5,031 nucleotides of DNA, taken from positions 1 to 5,031 of the forward strand of contig JAITSW010000153.1 in NCBI GenBank assembly GCA_031287505.1, in the 5' to 3' direction. Shown piece after piece: positions 1 to 5,031 of the stretch. The number at the start of each line of letters is the position of its first letter. Position 1 is the stretch's first letter. Source of the DNA: Propionibacteriaceae bacterium (GTDB taxonomy: Bacteria > Actinomycetota > Actinomycetes > Propionibacteriales > Propionibacteriaceae). The translations under genes and the position numbers were made by a program. The notes beneath the pieces are model-generated. The model had not been told where the DNA came from, did not search any database, and worked only from the letters and a program-made list of their open reading frames with translations.

Positions 1-870
1 TATGTCGTCAAAGCCGACTATTGAAATATCCTCGGGCACTCTCAGACCCGCATCTCCGAAGGCTCGCAGAACACCCATCGCGGCATGATCGTTAGCGACG
101 AATATCGCGGTAGGCAGCTCGCCGCCAGTTGCCAGCAAGTCCCGGGCAAGCTGGTATCCAGTTGCCCCTGTCCAGTCCCCCGGGTATAGCTGTCCCTTTG
201 GCAAACCATGCGCGGCAAGCTCTTTTTCCCATCCAAGCTGTCGGCTCTGAGAGTGGAACTCGGACTTAGGCCCGCTGAAGTGCGCAATTCTCGTATGCCC
301 CAGCCCTATCAGATGACGCATAGCCAACCGAGCTCCGAGTTCTTGGTCAAAATCGACAGTTGAAAGAATGCCCGAATCAATCTCTCCAGCCGTGACAGCA
401 ATCAGGGGAGTGTTCCTTTCCACTCTGGCAGCGGCATCGAGAATCAGCTGATTCGGGGCAATGACAACTATCGCATCGACCTGCTGATCGATGAAGTGGT
501 CTATCGCGTTATTAAGCTCTGGAATTCCGACCTTTGGAAGGGACGCCACACTCACCCAATAACCTGCAGTCCGAGCTGCCTGCTCAATGCCCAAGAGCGC
601 GCCGGATGGGCCGAAGAGCTCAACATTTACCACAACTACGCCAATGATCTTGGAGCGGCTGGAGGCTAAAGCCCTGGCTGCCAAGTTGGGGCGATAGCCT
701 AGAGAATCTACCGCCTTCATTACTTTAGCGCGCGTTTCATCAGAGACCCACTGATGGCCGTTAAGGACTCTCGACACAGTTTGAAGTGAGACTCCGGCTA
801 GCTTTGCCACATCTGCCATCACCGGCACTTTCACACGGGAAGGAGAACTTGGTGCGTTTTGCACACTCAT
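1..870 (-). CDS. LacI-family transcriptional repressor, C-terminus cut by window edge
   Basis: A sugar-repressor-type DNA-binding regulator; members bind a palindromic operator as dimers and release it, or bind more tightly, when a small ligand occupies the periplasmic-binding-protein-like domain. The frame is open from the ATG at 870 to base 1 (290 codons), so about 40-55 C-terminal residues are missing compared with the usual 330-345. The N-terminal helix-turn-helix is at about residues 18-37 (MADVAKLAGVSLQTVSRVLN), followed by the YRPN element (59-62) and hinge helix with the minor-groove leucine (LAARALA, about 63-69). The ligand domain starts near residue 75 (IIGVVV); late landmarks are ANDHAAMG (about 259-266) and VGFDD (285-289). 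The start is supported by GAGG at 877-880, six bases upstream; the 17-residue extension before the HTH is unremarkable. It lies last on the minus strand, about 180 bp beyond the TSUP gene. Arg AGA and Leu CTA codons appear here. The family is certain; the ligand is unknown. Confidence 0.96.
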   Translation of the reverse strand, partial: MSVQNAPSSPSRVKVPVMADVAKLAGVSLQTVSRVLNGHQWVSDETRAKVMKAVDSLGYRPNLAARALASSRSKIIGVVVVNVELFGPSGALLGIEQAARTAGYWVSVASLPKVGIPELNNAIDHFIDQQVDAIVVIAPNQLILDAAARVERNTPLIAVTAGEIDSGILSTVDFDQELGARLAMRHLIGLGHTRIAHFSGPKSEFHSQSRQLGWEKELAAHGLPKGQLYPGDWTGATGYQLARDLLATGGELPTAIFVANDHAAMGVLRAFGDAGLRVPEDISIVGFDDI

Positions 871-876
871 ATCAAA

Positions 877-880
877 CCTC
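877..880 (-). promoter_or_regulatory. Shine-Dalgarno of the LacI-family gene
   Basis: GAGG on the minus strand, six bases before the ATG at 870. It selects this ATG over the internal ATG (residue 18) that opens the helix-turn-helix. Confidence 0.6.
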
Positions 881-922
881 GTGGTTGTAATTACTCTCGT
901 CGCCTACAGAGATCCCTGCGAT

Positions 923-936
923 TGTTAACGCTATCA
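923..936. promoter_or_regulatory. Candidate LacI-family operator
   Basis: The 14 bases TGTTAACGCTATCA fit the LacI-family operator pattern TGNNANCGNTNNCA at every fixed position, including the central CG; five of seven base pairs are symmetric. The site lies 53 bp upstream of the start of the LacI-family gene, in the right place for autorepression. On the minus strand it contains TTAACA (923-928), which could act as a -35 hexamer, although the matching -10 around 900-906 is poor. The pattern match is seen directly; binding and autoregulation are inferred. Confidence 0.55.
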
Positions 937-1053
937 GCCCCATGCCGCCATGAGTGACGATAACGGCGATCAGAGCTCTGGGGGTGCCATTTGGGTTTTG
1001 GCCACCGCCTTTGCTCTAAGAGAAGTGCGCACGGCTGAGCAATTCATGAAGCT
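937..1053. other. Intergenic stretch between the TSUP gene and the LacI-family operator
   Basis: No gene is evident. The stretch holds a 10-bp perfect palindrome, CAGAGCTCTG (971-980), and a weak imperfect hairpin (arms 983-989 and 999-1006, one bulged C, nine-base loop) without a following T-tract on the minus strand. The weak hairpin could end TSUP transcription, but this is not convincing. The separate LacI-family promoter, if there is one, should lie at the low-coordinate edge of this stretch or within the operator. Confidence 0.4.
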
Positions 1054-1788
1054 TTAGCCCCTGATAATAAGGAGTATTCCAACTGCCAATCCGAAAACGG
1101 TGACAATGGCTCTAAAGAGCAGTTGCGGGATACGCCGCGCTAACCAGGCACCCAAAGGCGCACCGAGTAGGGAGCCAGCGGCAACGCAAAGCACATGGCG
1201 GAAATCGACTTGGGAGGTAATGAGGAAGAAAACCGCTGCGACGATGTTTACCGCAGTTTGGAGGAGGTTCTTTAGGGCGTTCTGGGTTTGAATGCCGCCC
1301 TTATGAAAAATGCCGAGAAATCCTAGGAGAATGATTCCCTGGGCAGCGCTGAAGTATCCACCGTAGACACTTGCGCCGGTAACCGAAACAGCTAACGCGA
1401 GGTGATGTGGGCGGACTTCGGAATTTGACTTCGCCAATAAAGGTTGGAGTCCAACTAGGCAGGCGGCAGCGATGATGAGGATTGGCACAACAAATTTGAA
1501 CGTTTCGCTGGGCAGTGTGAGTAACAGGGCGGCACCAGCGACCGCGCCAAGGGCGGCAACCGGGAGCAGCAGGACAATAAGTCGTTTTTGTGATCGCAAT
1601 TCTGAACGATATGCCCAGGTGCCGGCTACCGAGCCCGGCGTGAGGCCAACAGTATTGGTCACATTCGCAACCACAGGGGGAAGTCCCGCCAGCAGCAACG
1701 CCGGATAGGTGATCAAAGACCCGGCTCCGACTGCGGTATTGACAACACCAGCACCGATACCGGCGAGGAAGACGATGGCGAACTCCAT
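1054..1788 (-). CDS. TauE/SafE (TSUP) family membrane permease
   Basis: A predicted inner-membrane transporter of the TSUP family, whose members move organic or sulfur-containing anions such as sulfoacetate, sulfite or thiosulfate. It has 244 residues, typical of the short bacterial form with about 7-8 membrane segments arranged as two related halves. The first half carries the family signature GIGAGVVNTAVGAGSLITYP (about residues 10-29), then NVTNTVGLTPGSVAG (42-56) and the short RSELR loop (61-65). The second half starts around 135 with TGASVYGGYFSAAQGIILLG (137-156), continues with KNLLQTAVN (173-181) and GAPLGAWLARR (209-219), and ends in a last hydrophobic helix (about 224-242). GTG at 1791 directly precedes ATG at 1788; the ATG is chosen because the weak AGG at 1797-1799 is eight bases from it. 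It lies about 260 bp after the MHS transporter, beyond a strong hairpin, so it may be transcribed separately. The substrate is not evident. Confidence 0.9.
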   Translation of the reverse strand: MEFAIVFLAGIGAGVVNTAVGAGSLITYPALLLAGLPPVVANVTNTVGLTPGSVAGTWAYRSELRSQKRLIVLLLPVAALGAVAGAALLLTLPSETFKFVVPILIIAAACLVGLQPLLAKSNSEVRPHHLALAVSVTGASVYGGYFSAAQGIILLGFLGIFHKGGIQTQNALKNLLQTAVNIVAAVFFLITSQVDFRHVLCVAAGSLLGAPLGAWLARRIPQLLFRAIVTVFGLAVGILLIIRG

Positions 1789-1796
1789 CACGCTAA

Positions 1797-1799
1797 CCT
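1797..1799 (-). promoter_or_regulatory. Weak Shine-Dalgarno before the TSUP gene
   Basis: AGG on the minus strand is five bases from the GTG at 1791 and eight from the ATG at 1788. It is a minimal ribosome site that slightly favours the ATG; expression may be low. Confidence 0.35.
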
Positions 1800-1901
1800 A
1801 GCACCGAAGCAAACCTTTCACCTTCATTCCGCCTTCGGGCCAGGAACCCCCCAGCATTGCAAGTAGCGTCTGCGGCGTTGGGGCGGTGTTGGGAGCAGTG
1901 T

Positions 1902-1965
1902 TCAGCATGATTTGGGCAGCATGATTTGCGCAGCGTCACAAAGGACCGTCCCCAAATCACGCTGA
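1902..1965 (-). repeat. 15-bp inverted repeat enclosing a tandem copy
   Basis: The arms at 1902-1916 and 1951-1965 are 15 bases each and complementary except at one position. That position is an A-C mismatch in plus-strand RNA but a G-U wobble in minus-strand RNA, so the stem is uninterrupted only when transcribed in the direction of the genes. The 34-base loop holds a second copy of most of the lower-coordinate arm (1917-1930), which can pair with the other arm over about 12 bases. The minus-strand octamer GTCAGCGT occurs twice (1959-1966 and 1969-1976). It may be a dispersed intergenic repeat, a leader or attenuator-like RNA structure, or the decayed end of a mobile element. Confidence 0.6.
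1903..1930. repeat. Two tandem 14-bp units
   Basis: CAGCATGATTTGGG (1903-1916) is followed without a gap by CAGCATGATTTGCG (1917-1930), differing at one base; the next four bases (CAGC) begin a third unit that then diverges. This looks like a recent local duplication of one arm of the inverted repeat around it. Confidence 0.75.
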
Positions 1966-1994
1966 CCGAACGCTGACACCACGCTAACGCCGTA

Positions 1995-2037
1995 AAGGCA
2001 TGGGGGAAGCGAGCCTTCGTCGCTTCCCCCATGCCTT
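1995..2037 (-). terminator. Strong hairpin terminator after the MHS transporter gene
   Basis: A perfect 18-bp stem (arms 1995-2012 and 2020-2037) with a seven-base loop (2013-2019) starts ten bases past the tandem stop codons of the transporter gene. The stem has a five-pair G-C run. On the minus strand its 3' arm runs into TTTA, a short T-tract; the plus-strand side has none. That polarity fits a terminator for the minus-strand unit. The U-tract is short, as is common in high-G+C bacteria, so some read-through into the TSUP gene is possible. Confidence 0.85.
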
Positions 2038-2047
2038 AAGGTGATTA

Positions 2048-3361
2048 CTAAGCGGAGTAATCCTTGTTGACGGTCTCTTTGATGATGAAGATGAGCGAAA
2101 TCAAGCTGACGCACATCATGACCGTAATGTAGATGGGGAGCATCATGACATTCGGATTCTCAGTGGAGCCAATAAGGGCCGTGGCCACCATAGAACACGT
2201 TCCACCGAAAAGCGCACTACCCAGGTTGTAAGGGATAGACACACCTGTGACACGCACCTTCGCTGGGAATGACTCCGGCATAGCCGAGGTAAACGCCGAG
2301 TTCATCAATGCGAAAACACCTGCCAAGCCCATCACCAAAAGAATGCGTATCGTCAGTGATTCCGTTCCCGTCACCATTGCAAAAACTGGATAGCTCAAGA
2401 GGACGATCCCGATAGTGCCAACGAGCATTAACGGCTTCCGGCCGAACCGGTCAGCCAGTAAACCGGCGATAGGCAGGACGATAATGTACGCGACCAACGT
2501 AAGCGACGATAACAAGAAGGCATCTTGACTACTGGTATTGAGGAACTTGGTGAAATAGGTGGGCATGTAGCTCAAGATCAACCAATAGGCGGTGAATCCG
2601 CCGGCGGTGCAAAGGAAAACACCAAGCATTGGCTTCAAGCTGGTCTTGAAAACCTCGATGATCGGCGCGGAAACCAGTTCCTGATGTTCTTTCTTTTCAG
2701 TGAAGACAGGGGTTTCGTCAACGCCGCGGCGCATGTAGAAGCCGAGGATGGCGATGGCAATACCGGCAATGAAGGGAATTCTCCAGCCCCATCCCAGCAG
2801 ATCTACCTCAGCCATGGTGCTACTGAGCAAAAGACCCAGCAAAGACGCGATCAACAGGCCAACCGCAGAGCCGACCTGCGAGAAGCTGACAATGAGGCCG
2901 CGATTCCCGGGCTTGGCGAATTCGCCCAAGAAGGAAATGACGTTACCCCATTCGCCTCCAGCGGAGATGCCCTGGCAGATGCGCAGCAAAACCAAGATAA
3001 CCGTGGAGAAGGCGCCGGCAGTGGCATAGCTGGGCAGGCAGCCAATCAAGAAGGTGCTCAGACCCATCAGCACAACGGTGATAGACAAAGTATTCTTGCG
3101 GCCAATCCGATCACCAAAGTGGCCGAAGATGAAACCGCCGATGGGACGGGCCAAGAAGCCTAACCCGAAAACAAGGAAGGTATTCATCAAGGCGACGATC
3201 TGGTCAGCGTCGGCAGGGAAGAAGTTAGCCGAAATGGCGACAGCAAAATAACTGTAGATGCCAAAGTCGAACCACTCCAAGACGTTGCCGGAAATTCCGG
3301 CTATCACATAGCCGGTAGGCTGCTTTTTTGGAGCAGCCACGGCATTCTCGGTATCACTCAT
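2048..3361 (-). CDS. MFS transporter, metabolite:H+ symporter (MHS/ProP-KgtP-ShiA) type
   Basis: A predicted 12-helix inner-membrane proton symporter of 437 residues, the normal length. MHS members import small carboxylated or zwitterionic solutes such as 2-oxoglutarate, citrate, shikimate, proline/betaine or aromatic acids. Landmarks in order: GNVLEWFDFGIYSYFA (about 25-40, helix 1, the MHS hallmark with E29 and D32); RPIGGFIFGHFGDRIGRK (72-89, the cytoplasmic loop 2-3 motif); RICQGISAGGEWGN (127-140, helix 4); GWGWRIPF (190-197); a charged central loop (about 210-240); the repeat-half motif LADRFGRKP (302-310); and PAKVRVTGVSIPYNLGSALFGG (366-387) of helices 10-11. The gene ends with TAG followed at once by TAA. 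GTG at 3364 directly precedes ATG at 3361; AAAAGG at 3369-3374 is seven bases from the ATG and only four from the GTG, so ATG is chosen. It follows the amidohydrolase by 66 bp (64 bp if GTG is used) without a visible terminator, so it is probably co-transcribed and imports that enzyme's substrate. Substrate unknown. Confidence 0.94.
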   Translation of the reverse strand: MSDTENAVAAPKKQPTGYVIAGISGNVLEWFDFGIYSYFAVAISANFFPADADQIVALMNTFLVFGLGFLARPIGGFIFGHFGDRIGRKNTLSITVVLMGLSTFLIGCLPSYATAGAFSTVILVLLRICQGISAGGEWGNVISFLGEFAKPGNRGLIVSFSQVGSAVGLLIASLLGLLLSSTMAEVDLLGWGWRIPFIAGIAIAILGFYMRRGVDETPVFTEKKEHQELVSAPIIEVFKTSLKPMLGVFLCTAGGFTAYWLILSYMPTYFTKFLNTSSQDAFLLSSLTLVAYIIVLPIAGLLADRFGRKPLMLVGTIGIVLLSYPVFAMVTGTESLTIRILLVMGLAGVFALMNSAFTSAMPESFPAKVRVTGVSIPYNLGSALFGGTCSMVATALIGSTENPNVMMLPIYITVMMCVSLISLIFIIKETVNKDYSA

Positions 3362-3368
3362 CACAGAT

Positions 3369-3374
3369 CCTTTT
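3369..3374 (-). promoter_or_regulatory. Shine-Dalgarno of the MHS transporter gene
   Basis: AAAAGG on the minus strand, seven bases before the ATG at 3361 and four before the GTG at 3364. The spacing favours the ATG as the main start. Confidence 0.6.
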
Positions 3375-3427
3375 CATTGTTTTTACGTTTAGGGAAGGGG
3401 CTTATTTAGCTTCGCCGCTTCCACCGT

Positions 3428-4663
3428 TTACTGTGGTTGGGAGGCTGCCGGAGCGCAAGACACCACCTTGCCGCCCTGGATAACTGTCCGGGTCTTGGTT
3501 TCATCCCAAAGCAGCGCTGGATCAGCCAGCACATCGCCGTCAAGAATCAAAAGGTCGCCGACGCGGCCGACTTCAATTTTGCCGAGGTCGGGACGCTGAA
3601 TAGCTTCGGCATTGGTAGCCGTGGCCGCTTCGATAGTACGCTCGATACCCTCGACTTCGGCCTGCAACCGCAGCCCGGCGAGTTCTTCGTCTTCAAGATC
3701 GCCCATCAGGTCAGAACCCCAACCGATCTTGCAGCCTGCCGCCCGCGCGATGCGGATTGCCTCTTTCCCGGCTTCTAGCACCACGGTGTTTTTTGCGGCG
3801 CTTTCCGGAGTGAGCCGCACCTCATCGCCACGGCGGTTCATCGCGTCGTAGGTGACCAGGGTCGGAATGATGTACGCACCGGCTGCTGCCACCGCCTTGG
3901 CAGCTTCAACGTCAATCAAATTGGCATGCTCAATAGTGCGAACGCCATTTTCCACAGCGAGTTTGATTGCTTCTGGGGGATAGGCGTGAGCGGCAACGTG
4001 AGCGCCTCGGCGGTTGGCTTCGTAGGTTGCCGCTTGGATTTCTTCTGGTGAGAGCTGCGTCACCATGATTGGGTCAGTTGGCGAGGCCACTCCGCCGGAA
4101 ACCATCAATTTGATTCCGCAGGAACCCGTGCGCAATAGGTCACGTACCTTTGCGCGAATCGCGTCGGCACCATCGCAAATTACGCTCATTGCCAAACAGC
4201 CGCAGTCGGGATGCATTTCGTAATGCGGGTTTCGACCATCGCCATGACCCCCAGTTTGGCTGATTGCCGGGCCGGTGTAGAGCAACCGCGGAGAGGGGAT
4301 AACGCCTTCTTTGATTGCCCGGTCAAGGCCGATATCGCCACCGGCAACGTCCCGCAAAGTAGTAAAGCCGCGGCGTAGCGCGCCAGCGAGCCTTTGGCTT
4401 CCCTTTAAAGCAATATAACTCAGCGGCGCGCGATTGATCTCGTCCATAATCATCGACATCGCATAGATATGGATATGCGCGTCGATCAGACCCGGGAGGA
4501 CGCTGCGTCCGGCCGCGTCAACCACGACGGCGCTTGCGGGAATATCAGAGCCGGCGTCAGTGTTGGCAATCAATCCATCAGCGCCAACCAAGATAGTGCG
4601 GGGTTCGCCAGGAGGTGTGATGCCATTGACGACACGGGCGTTGGTTACTGCTAGTAGCGACAT
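3428..4663 (-). CDS. Metal-dependent amidohydrolase (imidazolonepropionase/prolidase-like, COG1228 type)
   Basis: A predicted cytoplasmic hydrolase of 411 residues with the TIM-barrel amidohydrolase fold; no signal peptide is seen. An N-terminal beta-sandwich part (about 1-55) leads into VLPGLIDAHIHIY (55-67) with metal ligands H63 and H65. GGHGDGR (138-144) is typical of the group that holds Sgx9260-like dipeptidases and ochratoxinase. K185 in GIKLMVSGG is the likely carboxylated bridging lysine; H226 in HVAAHAY, H246 in TIEHAN and D318 in GWGSD complete a two-metal site, so the enzyme looks active. The C-terminal part returns to the sandwich with GKIEVGRVGDLLILDGD (361-377). Cysteines 154, 156 and 163 cluster just after the GGHGD loop. 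Family members cleave N-acyl or peptide amide bonds, often next to proline or an aromatic amino acid; the substrate here cannot be predicted. The ATG has AGAAGG (4671-4676) seven bases upstream. It starts 15 bp after the ABM-like gene and precedes the MHS transporter, forming one likely operon. Confidence 0.93.
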   Translation of the reverse strand: MSLLAVTNARVVNGITPPGEPRTILVGADGLIANTDAGSDIPASAVVVDAAGRSVLPGLIDAHIHIYAMSMIMDEINRAPLSYIALKGSQRLAGALRRGFTTLRDVAGGDIGLDRAIKEGVIPSPRLLYTGPAISQTGGHGDGRNPHYEMHPDCGCLAMSVICDGADAIRAKVRDLLRTGSCGIKLMVSGGVASPTDPIMVTQLSPEEIQAATYEANRRGAHVAAHAYPPEAIKLAVENGVRTIEHANLIDVEAAKAVAAAGAYIIPTLVTYDAMNRRGDEVRLTPESAAKNTVVLEAGKEAIRIARAAGCKIGWGSDLMGDLEDEELAGLRLQAEVEGIERTIEAATATNAEAIQRPDLGKIEVGRVGDLLILDGDVLADPALLWDETKTRTVIQGGKVVSCAPAASQPQ

Positions 4664-4678
4664 TGAGTTACCTTCTTA

Positions 4679-5005
4679 CTAGATGATTGGTGCGGCGTGG
4701 CCACTCTCGAGCAGCAAACCCTTCGATTTTTCGTTGAATTCGTGGGTTTCGTCCAAAAGTGCGTTGACGCCCGGTGCCAGTTCTTTGCGCAGCGGATGGT
4801 CGACCCAACGTTGGTAGTCTTCGAAATTCTTCCAGTACGCGGTGACAAAGAGGGTGTCCGGCTCATCTGGAAGTTTATAGATTTCGGTGCTGACACAGCC
4901 GACAGCTTCGACAGCCTTTTCTAGTACCCGGGCTTCTTTATACCACTCGATGGCGGCGTCAGCCTGGCCGGGTTTGACGTGGAGGTAAAGCATTGATCTG
5001 TACAT
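4679..5005 (-). CDS. ABM-like (antibiotic biosynthesis monooxygenase superfamily) small protein
   Basis: A complete 108-residue protein resembling the dimeric alpha-beta barrel (ferredoxin-like) ABM superfamily, which includes cofactor-free monooxygenases, YgiN-type quinol oxygenases and heme-degrading enzymes. Seen directly: an opening beta strand (MLYLHVKPG, 5-13), a helix (14-34), a strand around 37-45 (VSTEIYKL), a strand LFVTAYW (51-57), then FEDYQRWVDHPLRKEL (61-76), the typical aromatic-rich segment leading to a histidine, and a last strand/tail (about 82-91). The tail after residue 92 is short and probably flexible. The ATG has a near-ideal AAGGAG (5012-5017) six bases upstream. Its stop is 15 bp from the amidohydrolase start, so it is probably the first visible gene of a three-gene unit; its promoter, or further upstream genes, lie outside the window. 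Some members of this fold act as stress or substrate-binding proteins rather than oxygenases, so the reaction is uncertain. Confidence 0.82.
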   Translation of the reverse strand: MYRSMLYLHVKPGQADAAIEWYKEARVLEKAVEAVGCVSTEIYKLPDEPDTLFVTAYWKNFEDYQRWVDHPLRKELAPGVNALLDETHEFNEKSKGLLLESGHAAPII

Positions 5006-5011
5006 CGCAAA

Positions 5012-5017
5012 CTCCTT
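5012..5017 (-). promoter_or_regulatory. Shine-Dalgarno of the ABM-like gene
   Basis: AAGGAG on the minus strand, six bases before the ATG at 5005. It is the strongest ribosome site in the window and fixes this start. Confidence 0.75.
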
Positions 5018-5031
5018 GTTGCAGTGGGGGA

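Larger units (their letters stand above)
1789..2047. other. Non-coding gap between the MHS transporter and the TSUP gene
   Basis: About 260 bp without a credible gene. From high to low coordinate it holds a strong terminator hairpin (1995-2037), a cluster of short repeated motifs (1902-1976), and an unremarkable leader of about 100 bp (1792-1900) before the TSUP gene. Short open frames cross it, but they run through the hairpin and the repeats and have no family resemblance. No clear -35/-10 pair for the TSUP gene was found. Confidence 0.6.

Noticed and set aside
983..1006. Possible terminator hairpin after the TSUP gene
   Set aside because: The stem is only seven pairs with a bulge and a nine-base loop, and no T-tract follows on the minus strand.
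1903..1930. CRISPR-like or iteron-like array
   Set aside because: There are only two 14-base units with no spacers and no associated cas or replication genes.
1793..2032. 79-codon minus-strand open frame ending next to the TSUP start
   Set aside because: Its start lies inside the terminator hairpin and it runs through the repeat cluster. The product has no recognisable domain and no good ribosome site.
1902..2114. 70-codon minus-strand open frame across the transporter stop and the gap
   Set aside because: It overlaps the end of the transporter in another frame, then the hairpin and the repeats; it looks like a chance frame.
2525..3163. 212-codon open frame on the plus strand
   Set aside because: It lies wholly antisense to the well-supported MHS transporter, has a biased Gln/Glu/Asn/Ala-rich composition typical of an antisense reading of membrane-protein codons, and shows no family resemblance.
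3365..3427. Possible terminator or operator between the amidohydrolase and the transporter
   Set aside because: No stable inverted repeat was found, and the TTTACGTTTA segment lacks the fixed G, A and CA positions of the LacI-family operator pattern.
3437..3778. 113-codon plus-strand open frame antisense to the amidohydrolase
   Set aside because: The opposite strand encodes conserved amidohydrolase C-terminal motifs; this frame has none.

Overview
The window reads as chromosomal DNA from a bacterium with moderate G+C (roughly mid-50s percent by eye). Protein style and gene content would suit an actinobacterium of the Arthrobacter/Renibacterium/Corynebacterium kind, but this is an impression, not a demonstrated assignment. 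No rRNA, tRNA, CRISPR array, transposase or phage gene was seen.

All five genes lie on the minus strand, so transcription runs from high to low coordinates. In that order: a small antibiotic-biosynthesis-monooxygenase (ABM)-like protein (4679-5005); a metal-dependent amidohydrolase with a complete two-metal site (3428-4663); a 12-TM major facilitator transporter of the metabolite:H+ symporter (MHS) type (2048-3361); an untranslated gap of about 260 bp with a strong terminator and a repeat element; a TauE/SafE (TSUP) membrane permease (1054-1788); a gap of about 180 bp with a LacI-family operator-like site; and a LacI-family repressor (1-870) whose C-terminus runs off the window.

The first three genes are closely spaced (15 bp, then 64-66 bp), have good Shine-Dalgarno sequences and end at a perfect 18-bp hairpin, so they look like one transcription unit. 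A reasonable reading is a small uptake-and-hydrolysis cassette: the MHS symporter brings in a small, probably carboxylate-bearing compound, the amidohydrolase cleaves an amide or related bond, and the ABM-like protein performs an accessory oxidation or protective step. The substrate cannot be read from the sequence. TSUP permeases move organic or sulfur-containing anions and could handle a product, but this gene is separated by the terminator and may be independent.

The LacI-family gene is a natural candidate local regulator. A 14-bp site matching the family operator pattern TGNNANCGNTNNCA lies 53 bp upstream of its start, suggesting autoregulation. No matching site was noticed upstream of the transporter or the amidohydrolase, and the promoter of the three-gene unit lies outside the window.

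I see no clearly new biological system. The least explained stretch is 1902-1976, where a tandem 14-mer and an inverted copy form mutually exclusive hairpins whose only mismatch becomes a G-U wobble in the minus-strand transcript.
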